Part shown: one piece after another, positions 51,756-60,005 of the stretch
Position numbering within the stretch: the stretch's first letter is position 1
Layout of the letters: every line of letters begins with the position of its first letter
Assembly (NCBI GenBank): GCA_004017275.1
Contig: SAKE01000009.1
Coordinates: 149,105-213,104 of the forward strand
Direction of reading: 5' to 3'
Length of the DNA: 64,000 bases
Origin: Mesorhizobium sp.
Lineage (GTDB): Bacteria; Pseudomonadota; Alphaproteobacteria; Rhizobiales; Rhizobiaceae
Notes under the pieces: model-generated
Database searches by the model: none
What the model was told of the DNA's origin: nothing
Seen by the model: only the letters and a program-made list of their open reading frames with translations
Translations under genes and position numbers: made by a program

Positions 51756-52868
51756 ATGTATGTCGCGGTAAAAGGTGGCGAAGCGGCCATTGCCAACGCC
51801 CACAGCCTGCTTGCCGACCGCCGGCGCGGCGACCGTTCGGTACCGGCGTTGCGCCTCGACCAGATCGTCGAGCAACTGGCGCTCGGCGTCGACCGGGTGA
51901 TGAGCGAAGGCTCGCTCTACGACCGTGAACTGGCGGCACTGGCAATCGCCCAGGCACGCGGCGACCTGATCGAGGCGATCTTCCTGGTGCGCGCCTATCG
52001 CACGACGCTGCCGCGCTTCGGCTACACCAAGCCCATCGACACCGACAACATGCTGGTCGAGCGGCGCGTCTCGGCGACCTACAAGGACCTGCCCGGCGGC
52101 CAGTTGCTTGGGCCTACCTTCGACTATACCCACCGGCTGCTCGATCCCGAGCTTGCCGCCGGCGGCGATGTCGCCGAACCGCTGCAGCGCGAAACAGAAG
52201 CGCAAGCCATGCCGCGCGTCTCGGCGATCCTTGCCCGTGAAGGCCTGATCGAGCCCGATGGCGAGATGCCGCAGGACCATATCCCCGGCGACATCACCCG
52301 CGAGCCGCTGGAATTCCCGATGGCACGCGACATCCGCCTGCAGGCGCTGTCGCGCGGCGACGAGGGTTTTCTGCTCGCGCTCGGCTATTCCACGCAGCGC
52401 GGCTATGCCCGCAACCATCCCTTCGTCGGCGAGATCCGCATCGGTGAGGTCGAGCTGGAACTCGACGTGCCAGAACTGCCCTTTGCCGTTCCGCTCGGTA
52501 CCGTCCGCGTCACCGAATGCCAGATGGTCAACCAGTTCAAAGGGTCAGCCAAGGCACCGCCGCAGTTCACTCGCGGCTACGGCCTCGTCTTCGGCCAGAG
52601 CGAGCGCAAGGCGATGGCGATGGCGCTCTGCGACCGCGCTCTTCGTGCAACCGAACTCGGCGAGGATGTCACCGCCGCCGCCCAGGACGAGGAGTTCGTC
52701 ATCTCGCATTCCGACAATGTCCAGGCGACCGGCTTCGTCGAGCATCTGAAGTTGCCTCACTATGTCGACTTCCAGGCCGAACTCGACCTGGTGCGCCGCA
52801 TGCGCGCCGAATACGACGCCCGCGAAAACCCAGTGAAGGCGGAAGAGAAGAGGGAGGCAGCGGAATGA
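51756..52868 (+). CDS. phnI: phosphonate C-P lyase subunit PhnI (nucleosidase subunit)
   Basis: A 370-residue subunit that, with PhnG, PhnH and PhnL, displaces the base of a purine nucleoside triphosphate with the phosphonate. It starts MYVAVKGGEAAIANAH with GGAGG upstream. Conserved stretches: SLYDRELAALAIAQARGD, GYSTQRGYARNHPFVGEIR and ECQMVNQFKG. The stop overlaps the phnJ start by 4 bp. Confidence 0.95.
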   Translation: MYVAVKGGEAAIANAHSLLADRRRGDRSVPALRLDQIVEQLALGVDRVMSEGSLYDRELAALAIAQARGDLIEAIFLVRAYRTTLPRFGYTKPIDTDNMLVERRVSATYKDLPGGQLLGPTFDYTHRLLDPELAAGGDVAEPLQRETEAQAMPRVSAILAREGLIEPDGEMPQDHIPGDITREPLEFPMARDIRLQALSRGDEGFLLALGYSTQRGYARNHPFVGEIRIGEVELELDVPELPFAVPLGTVRVTECQMVNQFKGSAKAPPQFTRGYGLVFGQSERKAMAMALCDRALRATELGEDVTAAAQDEEFVISHSDNVQATGFVEHLKLPHYVDFQAELDLVRRMRAEYDARENPVKAEEKREAAE

Positions 52869-53845
52869 CCGCTCAACCGAAAGACATCGCCACCTACAAC
52901 TTCGCCTATCTCGACGAACAGACCAAGCGGATGATCCGCCGGGCGATCCTCAAGGGCATCGCCATTCCCGGCTATCAGGTGCCGTTCGCCTCGCGCGAAA
53001 TGCCGATGCCCTATGGCTGGGGCACCGGCGGCGTCCAGGTCACCGCTTCGATCATCGGCCCCGGCGACGTGCTCAAGGTCATCGACCAGGGCGCCGACGA
53101 CACCACCAATGCGGTCTCGATCCGCGCCTTCTTCAAGAAGGTCGCCAACGTCGCGGTGACGACCGACACCGCCAGCGCCACCATCATCCAGACTCGCCAC
53201 CGCATCCCCGAGCATCCGCTGACGGCAGGCCAGGTGCTCGTCTACCAGGTGCCGATCCCGGAACCCTTGCGCTTCCTCGAGCCACGCGAGACCGAAACGC
53301 GGAAAATGCATGCGCTGGAGGAATACGGCCTGATGCATGTGAAGCTCTACGAGGACATCGCCAAGCACGGCCGCATCGCCACCACCTATGCCTATCCGGT
53401 CAAGGTCGAGGGCCGCTATGTGATGGACCCGTCCCCGACGCCGAAATTCGACAATCCCAAGATGCATCGCTCGCCGGCCCTGCAGCTGTTCGGCGCCGGC
53501 CGCGAGAAGCGCATCTATGCGGTGCCGCCCTTCACCGAGGTGGTCAGCCTCGATTTCGAGGATCATCCGTTCGAAGTGCAGACATTCGACCAGCCCTGCG
53601 CGCTGTGCGCAGCCGAGAACGTCTATCTCGACGAGGTCATTCTCGACGACCACGGCGGCCACATGTTCGTTTGTTCCGACACCGACCACTGCGAGAAGCG
53701 GCGCAACGCCCCTACCTCCCCCTTGTGGGGAGGTCGCGCCGAAGGCGCGGGTGGGGGTCTTGACCAATCTACACCCCACTCAACCCCCACCCCGGCGCTG
53801 CGCGCCGACCCTCCCCACAAGGGGGAGGGTAAGGAGAAGCAATGA
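52865..53845 (+). CDS. phnJ: C-P lyase PhnJ (radical SAM), with a repeat-derived C-terminal tail
   Basis: A 326-residue radical-SAM enzyme that breaks the carbon-phosphorus bond of ribosyl phosphonates. The signature cysteine pattern CxxC-x21-C-x5-C is present, from ALCAAENVYL to CSDTDHC: three ligate the iron-sulfur cluster and the last is the thiyl residue. The conserved protein ends near HCEKRR, about residue 282, matching the 281 residues of the E. coli enzyme. The remaining 45 residues (NAPTSPLWGGRAEGAGG and on) are encoded by an intergenic palindromic repeat at 53711-53829, and the stop overlaps the phnK start. The tail is likely to be disordered and harmless. Confidence 0.94.
   Translation: MTAQPKDIATYNFAYLDEQTKRMIRRAILKGIAIPGYQVPFASREMPMPYGWGTGGVQVTASIIGPGDVLKVIDQGADDTTNAVSIRAFFKKVANVAVTTDTASATIIQTRHRIPEHPLTAGQVLVYQVPIPEPLRFLEPRETETRKMHALEEYGLMHVKLYEDIAKHGRIATTYAYPVKVEGRYVMDPSPTPKFDNPKMHRSPALQLFGAGREKRIYAVPPFTEVVSLDFEDHPFEVQTFDQPCALCAAENVYLDEVILDDHGGHMFVCSDTDHCEKRRNAPTSPLWGGRAEGAGGGLDQSTPHSTPTPALRADPPHKGEGKEKQ
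53711..53829. repeat. inverted repeat inside the 3' end of phnJ
   Basis: Inverted arms of about 48 bp (53711-53758 and 53782-53829) each carry CCTCCCC/GGGGAGG hairpins and a GCGCC..GGCGC block. It differs in sequence from the four-copy family near polA. It is in frame with phnJ and codes for most of its last 45 residues. Confidence 0.8.
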
Positions 53846-54618
53846 CCGACGAACCGTTGCTGCGCGTCTCGGCGCTGTCCAAATTCTACGGCTCGCGTGT
53901 CGGCTGCGACAATGTCTCCTTCGACCTGTGGCCGGGCGAAGTCCTGGCCGTCGTCGGCGAATCCGGTTCCGGCAAGACGACATTGCTCAATTGCCTGTCG
54001 ACGCGGTTGCTGCCTAGCTCCGGCACCGCCAGCTATCGCATGCGCGACGGCCAGTTCCGCGAGCTCTACCGCATGAGCGAGGCCGAGCGCCGCTTCCTGA
54101 TGCGCACCGACTGGGGTTTTGTCCACCAGAACCCAGCCGATGGCTTGCGCATGACGGTATCGGCCGGGGCCAATGTCGGCGAGCGGCTGATGGCGGTCGG
54201 TGACCGCCACTACGGCAAGATCCGCGCCACCGCCGTCGACTGGCTGTCGCGCGTCGAGATCGACGAGGACCGCATCGACGACGAGCCCCGCGCCTTTTCC
54301 GGCGGCATGCGCCAGCGCCTGCAGATCGCCCGCAATCTCGTCACCGGCCCGCGGCTGGTGTTCATGGACGAGCCAACCGGCGGCCTCGACGTCTCGGTCC
54401 AGGCGCGCTTGCTCGACCTGCTGCGTGGCCTCGTCACCGATCTCGGTCTGGCGGCTATCGTCGTCACCCACGACCTTGCGGTGGCGCGACTCCTGTCGCA
54501 GCGCATGATGGTGATGAAGGACGGCCGCGTCGTCGAAAGCGGTCTCACCGACCGCGTGCTCGACGATCCCCGCGCGCCCTACACGCAATTGCTTGTTTCC
54601 TCGATTTTGCAGGTTTGA
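53842..54618 (+). CDS. phnK: C-P lyase system ATP-binding protein PhnK
   Basis: A 258-residue ABC-type ATPase that docks on the PhnGHIJ core. Walker A GESGSGKTTLL, signature FSGGMRQRLQIARN, Walker B LVFMDEPTGGLD. The start overlaps the phnJ stop (ATGA) and AAGGAG just upstream follows directly after the repeat in phnJ. A paired repeat separates it from phnL. Confidence 0.93.
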   Translation: MTDEPLLRVSALSKFYGSRVGCDNVSFDLWPGEVLAVVGESGSGKTTLLNCLSTRLLPSSGTASYRMRDGQFRELYRMSEAERRFLMRTDWGFVHQNPADGLRMTVSAGANVGERLMAVGDRHYGKIRATAVDWLSRVEIDEDRIDDEPRAFSGGMRQRLQIARNLVTGPRLVFMDEPTGGLDVSVQARLLDLLRGLVTDLGLAAIVVTHDLAVARLLSQRMMVMKDGRVVESGLTDRVLDDPRAPYTQLLVSSILQV

Positions 54619-54632
54619 CGATGGCGCTTGTA

Positions 54633-54793
54633 CACCCCCCTCTGGCCTGCCGGCCATCTCCCCCTCAAGGGGGGAGATTGGCAGCTTTTATGTCCCGCCC
54701 ATTCTGCAACCCAGGAGATTGGCGAAACCGAAGGCGACAGCCAATCTCCCCCCTTGAGGGGGAGATGCCTGGCAAGGCAGAGGGGGGTGCCGG
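54633..54793. repeat. paired palindromic repeat, copy 3 (phnK/phnL)
   Basis: Left arm about 54633-54680 and right arm about 54741-54793, inverted, of the same family as the copies at 13205, 20501 and 61418. It lies inside the phn operon, in the 208-bp phnK-phnL gap, where it can fold in the mRNA and may lower distal expression. Confidence 0.85.
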
Positions 54794-54826
54794 CCCGCAG
54801 GCGAATGACGATTGGAGAACTTTCTG

Positions 54827-55534
54827 ATGCCGACGCCCCTCGTTGTCTCAGACGTTGCCAAGAGCTTCACCATGCATCTGCGCGACGGCATCAAACTGCC
54901 TGTTATCTCAGGTGTCTCGTTCTCGATCAGGGCCGGCGAATGCACCGTGCTCGGCGGCCCGTCCGGCGCCGGCAAGAGCTCGATCCTGAAGATGCTCTAC
55001 GGCAACTACGCCGTCGACGAAGGCCAGATCATCGTCACGCATGACGACGGGCTGATCGACCTCGCTACCGCCAGCCCGCGCACCGTGCTTGCCATACGCC
55101 GGCAAACGATCGGCTATGTCAGTCAGTTCCTGCGCACCGTGCCGCGCGTCTCGGCGCTCGATGTAGTCGCCGAACCGCTGGTCGAGCGCGGCGAGGATCG
55201 CGAGATTGCCCGCGGCAAGGCACGCGCCTTGCTGGCGCAGCTCAACCTGCCGGAGAGACTCTGGGCTTTACCGCCTGCGACCTTCTCCGGCGGCGAGCAG
55301 CAGCGCGTCAACATCGCGCGCGGCTTCATCACCGAGCACCCGATCCTGCTGCTCGACGAGCCGACCGCCTCGCTCGACGCCAGGAACCGCGACGTGGTGA
55401 TCGAACTCATCGCCGCCAAGAAAGCGGCTGGCGTCGCCCTGCTCGGTATCTTCCACGACCATGACGTGCGCGAGGCGGTTGCCGACCGCATCATCGACGT
55501 CACCGCTTTCGCTCCCGGAAAAATCGCCGCGTGA
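54827..55534 (+). CDS. phnL: C-P lyase system ATP-binding protein PhnL
   Basis: A 235-residue ABC-type ATPase needed with PhnG, PhnH and PhnI for the first C-P lyase step. The ATG at 54827 has GGAG 9 nt upstream. Walker A GPSGAGKSSIL, signature FSGGEQQRVNIARG, Walker B LLLDEPTASLD. The product begins MPTPLVVSDVAKSFTMHLRD as usual. The stop overlaps the GTG of the next gene. Confidence 0.92.
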   Translation: MPTPLVVSDVAKSFTMHLRDGIKLPVISGVSFSIRAGECTVLGGPSGAGKSSILKMLYGNYAVDEGQIIVTHDDGLIDLATASPRTVLAIRRQTIGYVSQFLRTVPRVSALDVVAEPLVERGEDREIARGKARALLAQLNLPERLWALPPATFSGGEQQRVNIARGFITEHPILLLDEPTASLDARNRDVVIELIAAKKAAGVALLGIFHDHDVREAVADRIIDVTAFAPGKIAA

Positions 55535-56148
55535 CCAGGAAGCTTTCGGAAACGCCGCTGATCCACCCGACGGCGGAGGTGCAGAACTCGACGCTCGGCC
55601 GCTGGACCGAGGTCGCCGACCGCAGCCGGGTGTCGGAAAGCGAGCTCGGCGACTATTCCTACATGATGCAGGATTGCGCCGTCTGGTGCGCCACGATCGG
55701 CAAATTCGCCAACATCGCCGCCGCTGTGCGGATCAACGCCACCAACCACCCGACCTGGCGGCCGACGCTGCATCACTTCACCTATCGCGCCTCGGACTAC
55801 TGGGACGACGCCGAGCACGAGACAGAATTCTTCGCCCAGCGCCGCGCCAAACGCGTCACCATTGGCCACGACACCTGGCTCGGCCACGGCTCGACCATCC
55901 TGCCCGGCGTCACCGTCGGCGATGGCGCCGCGGTCGGCGCCGGCGCGGTCGTTTCGAAGGATGTCGCCCCCTACACCATCGTTGCCGGCGTACCGGCAAA
56001 GCCGATCCGCGAGCGCTTCGACCGCCGCACGGCCGAACGCTACCAGGCGCTCGCCTGGTGGGACTGGGACCATGCAAGGCTGCGGGCCTCGCTTGATGAT
56101 TTTCGTTCGCTTGAGGCCGAGGCTTTTCTGGAGAAATACGGCTGCTAG
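55531..56148 (+). CDS. hexapeptide-repeat acyltransferase of phn operons (DapH/DapD/GlmU-related)
   Basis: A 205-residue left-handed beta-helix protein. It starts at GTG 55531, overlapping the phnL stop. The hexapeptide repeats run from HPTAEVQNSTLGRWTEV to about 165, with a break in the middle holding NATNHPTWRPTLHHFTYR. The catalytic-type His is in TIGHDTWLGHGSTI. Proteins of this group (TIGR03308-like) often sit in C-P lyase operons and may acetylate aminoalkylphosphonates, as PhnO does; that role is not proven. Confidence 0.85.
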   Translation: MTRKLSETPLIHPTAEVQNSTLGRWTEVADRSRVSESELGDYSYMMQDCAVWCATIGKFANIAAAVRINATNHPTWRPTLHHFTYRASDYWDDAEHETEFFAQRRAKRVTIGHDTWLGHGSTILPGVTVGDGAAVGAGAVVSKDVAPYTIVAGVPAKPIRERFDRRTAERYQALAWWDWDHARLRASLDDFRSLEAEAFLEKYGC

Positions 56149-56153
56149 GGGTG

Positions 56154-56258
56154 TGAATGGTGAATAGTGAATGGCCGTAGGACAATGAGGCCTTTCTTGT
56201 TGCCATTCACCATTCACCATTCACCATTCACCATTCACCATTCACCATTCACCATTCA
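56154..56258. repeat. heptanucleotide tandem repeat (CCATTCA)8 with inverted half-copies
   Basis: Eight perfect copies of CCATTCA at 56203-56258. Three opposite-orientation units (TGAATGG, TGAATAG, TGAATGG) lie at 56154-56174. The array ends 52 bp before the start of the 2H-phosphoesterase-like gene. A reading frame starting at GTG 56167 runs through it and joins that gene in frame. Confidence 0.92.
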
Positions 56259-56310
56259 CACCTTTGACACAGGACTCGGACAGGAAGCGGTCTCCTCCAA
56301 GGAGATCGCA

Positions 56311-57021
56311 ATGCCTGTCAAACCATCGCTCGCCGCATTCTTTGCCGGCTCCAATCCGACCACCCCGGTTCATCTCGGCACGCGCTACGACACATCAGGC
56401 AATTTCCTGATCGAGCCCGGCAACACGGTCGTCAGCCACCTCGTCAGCGGTTCACCGTCGGAGGCTGTGGCGCTTGCGGTGCGCGACCGTTTGCTGGCGA
56501 TGCCTGATGCCGACCGGCTCGCCTTCACGCCCGTCTCCAGCCTGCACATGACGCTGTTCCAGGGCATCATCGAATATCGCCGGCGACTGCCCTACTGGCC
56601 CCAGGACGTCCCGCTCGACACCGGCATCGACGCCATGACCCGCCTCTATCTGGAGCGCCTGAAGGGCTTCGAGGGCTTCGGCCCGTTCAACATCAAGGTG
56701 GTGGAAGTCCTGCCGACCGGCCTCACCGTTGCAGGTGCGACCGACGACGATTTGCGCATCATGCGCGCCTGGCGCGACGCGCTGGCTGTGCCGTTCGGCT
56801 ACCGGCACCCCGATCACGATGCCTATGTCTTCCACATCACCTTCGCCTACCAGATCCAGCGTCTTGCGGATGATCGGGCTACCGCATGGCAGGACCTGTT
56901 CGATGATTGTCTGACGCTTTTCGAGCGGCAGGCGCCGGTGATCGAAATCAAGGCTCCGGCCTTCTGCAGCTTCAGGGACATGGAGCATTTCGAGGAACTG
57001 CTGGTCCTGGGCCGGCCGTAA
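56311..57021 (+). CDS. DUF1868-like 2H phosphoesterase superfamily protein
   Basis: A 236-residue protein with an excellent AAGGAG before the ATG at 56311. The N-terminal HLGTRYDTSGNFLIEPGNTV is typical of DUF1868. Two H-x-T motifs, SLHMTLFQG at about residue 78 and VFHITFAYQ at about 175, form the 2H catalytic signature of cyclic-phosphate-opening enzymes. It lies inside the phn cluster, downstream of the hexapeptide transferase and upstream of phnC. No phnP is seen here, so it may open phosphoribosyl cyclic phosphate (see findings). It resembles, but is not, the DUF1045 protein common in such operons. Confidence 0.8.
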   Translation: MPVKPSLAAFFAGSNPTTPVHLGTRYDTSGNFLIEPGNTVVSHLVSGSPSEAVALAVRDRLLAMPDADRLAFTPVSSLHMTLFQGIIEYRRRLPYWPQDVPLDTGIDAMTRLYLERLKGFEGFGPFNIKVVEVLPTGLTVAGATDDDLRIMRAWRDALAVPFGYRHPDHDAYVFHITFAYQIQRLADDRATAWQDLFDDCLTLFERQAPVIEIKAPAFCSFRDMEHFEELLVLGRP

Positions 57022-57047
57022 CTCCATACCTGTGGACCGTAACAAAA

Positions 57048-57065
57048 CTGACATCACCGCGACAC
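57048..57065 (+). promoter_or_regulatory. candidate Pho box upstream of phnC
   Basis: CTGACAT-CACC-GCGACAC resembles the PhoB site (two 7-mers with a 4-bp gap), with a good first half and a weaker second half. A -10-like TATGGC begins 10 bp after it. It suggests a separate phosphate-controlled promoter for phnCDE. Confidence 0.55.
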
Positions 57066-57131
57066 GGCAGGTTCATATGGCTGCGTTAGGCGAGAGCCTG
57101 ACGATCAATGGTCCGGACTGGAACCTGCCCC

Positions 57132-57989
57132 ATGCCAGCAACCTCTGCCACGCTCGAAATCCGCGGTGTCACCCGACGATTTGGCAAGAACACTGCCGTC
57201 AGCGACATCAACATTGCGATCCCGCAGGGTCAGATGGTTGGCATTATCGGCCGTTCGGGCGCCGGCAAATCGACCCTTCTGCGCATGATCAACCGTCTGA
57301 TCGATCCCAGCCAGGGGTCGATCTTTTTTGACGGCGCCGAGGTCTCGCAATTGCGCGGTTCGCCGCTGCGGCGCTGGCAGCGCGACTGCGCCATGATTTT
57401 CCAGCAGTTCAACCTGGTGCCGCGCCTCGACGTGCTGACCAATGTGCTGCTCGGCAAGCTGAACCACCGTTCGACCATCACCAACCTGTTCGGCATGTTC
57501 TCCCGCGCCGAATGCGCCGAGGCCGTCGCGGCGCTTGAGCGGCTCGACATTGCCCGCACCGCGCTGCAGCCCGCAGGCACCTTGTCGGGCGGCCAGCAGC
57601 AGCGCGTCGCCATTGCCCGCGCCATGATGCAGCAGCCCAAGGTGATCCTCGCCGACGAGCCGATCGCGTCGCTCGACCCGCTCAACGCCAAGGTGGTGAT
57701 GGATTCGCTGCAGGACATCAATTTGCGCGAAGGCATCACCGTCGTCACCAATCTGCACACGCTGGATACCGCACGTACCTATTGCAACCGCATCATCGGC
57801 ATGGCTGCCGGCAAGGTCGTCTTCGACGGCCCGCCGGAAGAGCTCAACCGCGAGGCCGTGCGTCTCGTCTACGGCGCCGACAGCAATGGCCAGGAAATCT
57901 CCGAGGCCATCACCTCGACCAGCGTTGCCTTCAGCCGAAAGATCGCCGCATCCGCCGGACCGCTTGAGCCCGCATTTCCGGGGTACTGA
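57132..57989 (+). CDS. phnC: phosphonate ABC transporter ATP-binding protein PhnC
   Basis: A 285-residue ATPase of the phosphonate importer. Walker [12 protein letters not shown], signature [14 protein letters not shown], Walker [12 protein letters not shown]. An ATG at 57108 is also possible; neither has a strong ribosome-binding site, and 57132 gives the usual short leader. The C-terminal region includes [19 protein letters not shown]. It is followed 91 bp later by phnD. Confidence 0.93.
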   Translation: MPATSATLEIRGVTRRFGKNTAVSDINIAIPQGQMVGIIGRSGAGKSTLLRMINRLIDPSQGSIFFDGAEVSQLRGSPLRRWQRDCAMIFQQFNLVPRLDVLTNVLLGKLNHRSTITNLFGMFSRAECAEAVAALERLDIARTALQPAGTLSGGQQQRVAIARAMMQQPKVILADEPIASLDPLNAKVVMDSLQDINLREGITVVTNLHTLDTARTYCNRIIGMAAGKVVFDGPPEELNREAVRLVYGADSNGQEISEAITSTSVAFSRKIAASAGPLEPAFPGY

Positions 57990-58080
57990 GAGCGGCCTGG
58001 ATCGCCAGCCCACGTCAAGGGCATCAGTCAAAATCGATAACGCTGCCGGCGCGGGCCGGAACCCACAGGAGAAATATCCA

Positions 58081-58989
58081 ATGTTCAGGAAGATGGTTTT
58101 CAGCGCCGTTTCGGTGCTCGCCATGGCGACCAGCATGGCCCACGCCGCCGACATGAAGGAATTTCGCGTCGGCATTCTCGGCGGCGAAAACGAAACCGAC
58201 CGGCTGCGCAACTACCAGTGCCTCGCCGACCATTTGAAGGCCGAATTCGGCTTCGAAAAGGTCTCGCTGTTCCCCGCCGCCGACTATGACGGCGTCATCC
58301 AGGGCCTGCTTGGCGGTACGCTCGACTTCGCCGAACTGGGCGCTTCCGGCTACGCCAGCGTCGCTCTCAAGGACCCGAAGGCGGTCACCCCGATCCTCAC
58401 CACCCAGCAGACCGACGGCGCCACCGGCTACTATTCGATCGGTCTGGCGCTGAAATCCTCAGGCATCACCGACATCAAGTCGGCCAAGGGCAAGAAGCTC
58501 GGCTACGCCGATCCGGATTCAACCTCCGGCTATCTGATCCCGCTGACCCAGATCCCGAAGGACACCGGCGCTTCGAACGAAACCTTCTTCGCCTCGACCC
58601 AGTTCAACGGCGGCCACGAGAACAACGTTCTGGCCGTGCGTGACGGCAAGGTCGACGTGGCGGTGGACGATTCCTCCGGCATTGGCGATTTCAAGGACGG
58701 CTACACCTCCGGCACCTTCCACAAGGAAGTCGCCAAGGGCGCCGTCGACCCCAACGACTTCGTCGAAGTCTGGCGCTCGGGTCTGATCCCGAATGGCCCG
58801 CTGGTTGTGCGCACCGCGCTCGGCGACGAAATGACCGCCAAGCTCGCCGACTTCTTCACGCAGCTGCCCAAGAAGGACAAGGCTTGCTTCGAAGGCGTCG
58901 AAGGCGGCGATTTTACCGGCTACGTTCCGGTGAAGGCGGACTTCTACAACGTCATCGTCGAAGCCCGTAAGGCAGCCATCGGCGGCTAA
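58081..58989 (+). CDS. phnD: phosphonate ABC transporter substrate-binding protein PhnD
   Basis: A 302-residue periplasmic protein. A signal peptide ends MAHA before ADMKEFRVGILGGENETDR. Typical PhnD segments are GGTLDFAELGASGYASV and YADPDSTSGYLIPLTQ. It captures alkylphosphonates or phosphate esters for PhnC/PhnE. AGGAGA precedes the start. It is the most downstream gene before a hairpin that precedes the permeases. Confidence 0.94.
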   Translation: MFRKMVFSAVSVLAMATSMAHAADMKEFRVGILGGENETDRLRNYQCLADHLKAEFGFEKVSLFPAADYDGVIQGLLGGTLDFAELGASGYASVALKDPKAVTPILTTQQTDGATGYYSIGLALKSSGITDIKSAKGKKLGYADPDSTSGYLIPLTQIPKDTGASNETFFASTQFNGGHENNVLAVRDGKVDVAVDDSSGIGDFKDGYTSGTFHKEVAKGAVDPNDFVEVWRSGLIPNGPLVVRTALGDEMTAKLADFFTQLPKKDKACFEGVEGGDFTGYVPVKADFYNVIVEARKAAIGG

Positions 58990-59002
58990 CGGCAAAAACC
59001 AG

Positions 59003-59033
59003 GAAGGGCGGCGTCCAGAAAACGCCGCCCTTC
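59003..59033 (+). terminator. intercistronic hairpin between phnD and phnE
   Basis: Stem GAAGGGCGGCGT/ACGCCGCCCTTC with loop CCAGAAA, 13 bp after the phnD stop. It lacks a long T-run, so it more likely limits read-through or protects phnD mRNA than fully terminates. Confidence 0.65.
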
Positions 59034-59047
59034 TTGCATGTCCGATC

Positions 59048-60004
59048 ATGACCCTTTCCGTGACAGCCCCTCCCGGCGCCACTCACCAGATGGCCGACGC
59101 CTGGCGTCGCCAGACGTCCTTGCGCCGGCTCTACACTGCTATCGGTGTCGGCCTGCTCATTCTCGCGCTCGGCAGCACCATGTGGTTCGCCGACGAGGCC
59201 AATGCCGGGCATTTCTTCGACCGGCTGCCGCATTTGCTGGATTTCCTGAGCTGGCTCGTCCCCAAGGACTGGAACGATATCTGGCGGGCGATGTTCGACA
59301 TCGCCTCCCCGCATGACACCGGCACCCAGGAATTCAATTTTCCGCTTGGCCGCGCCTATGTCTGGGGTAGCTTCTACATTCCCGAATATTTCGAGCTGAT
59401 GCTGACCACGCTCAACGTGGCGCTGGTCTCGACCTTCATTGGCTTCGTCTTCGCTGTGCCGTTTTCTTTTATCGCGGCGCGCAACCTGACGCCGCATCCG
59501 GTGCTGCGGCTGGTGGTCAAGCGCTTCATGGAACTGCTGCGCGCTTTCCCCGAGATCGTCATCGCCGGCCTGTTTGCGGCCATCGTCTCGATCGGCCCGA
59601 TTGCCGCCATCATCGCCATCGGCCTGCATTCGATCGGCGCGCTGGGCAAGCTGTTTTACGAGATCAACGAGAACATCGACATGCGCGCCGAGGAAGGCCT
59701 GAGGGCGGTCGGCGCCAACTGGTTCGAGCGGGTGCGCTTTGCCGGCCTGCCGCAGGTGCTGCCCAACTTCATGTCCTACACGCTGCTGCGCGTGGAGATA
59801 AACGTGCGCATCTCCACCATCATGGGCGCGGTCGGCGGTGGCGGCATCGGCGAGGAGCTGAAGTTGTCGATCTCGCGCGGCTTCGGCGCCAAGACCATAG
59901 CCTTGGTGCTGCTCCTGTTCACGACGATCTTCATCGTCGACCAATTCTCCGCCTGGCTGCGCCGCAAGCTGGTCGGCGAGCAAGCATTTGCGATGAGTCC
60001 GTGA
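59048..60004 (+). CDS. phnE: phosphonate ABC transporter permease PhnE (first copy)
   Basis: A 318-residue permease. One membrane helix near the N-terminus (about 32-50) is followed by about 80 hydrophilic residues and five or more helices. Permease motifs: PFSFIAARNLTPHP, RAFPEIVIAGLFAAIV and GAVGGGGIGEELKLSISRG. It starts 58 bp after phnD and is followed 1 bp later by a second permease. Confidence 0.93.
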   Translation: MTLSVTAPPGATHQMADAWRRQTSLRRLYTAIGVGLLILALGSTMWFADEANAGHFFDRLPHLLDFLSWLVPKDWNDIWRAMFDIASPHDTGTQEFNFPLGRAYVWGSFYIPEYFELMLTTLNVALVSTFIGFVFAVPFSFIAARNLTPHPVLRLVVKRFMELLRAFPEIVIAGLFAAIVSIGPIAAIIAIGLHSIGALGKLFYEINENIDMRAEEGLRAVGANWFERVRFAGLPQVLPNFMSYTLLRVEINVRISTIMGAVGGGGIGEELKLSISRGFGAKTIALVLLLFTTIFIVDQFSAWLRRKLVGEQAFAMSP

Positions 60005-60005
60005 A

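Noticed and set aside
56154..56258. CRISPR-like array
   Set aside because: The units are 7 bp with no spacers and no cas genes nearby, so it is a simple tandem repeat.
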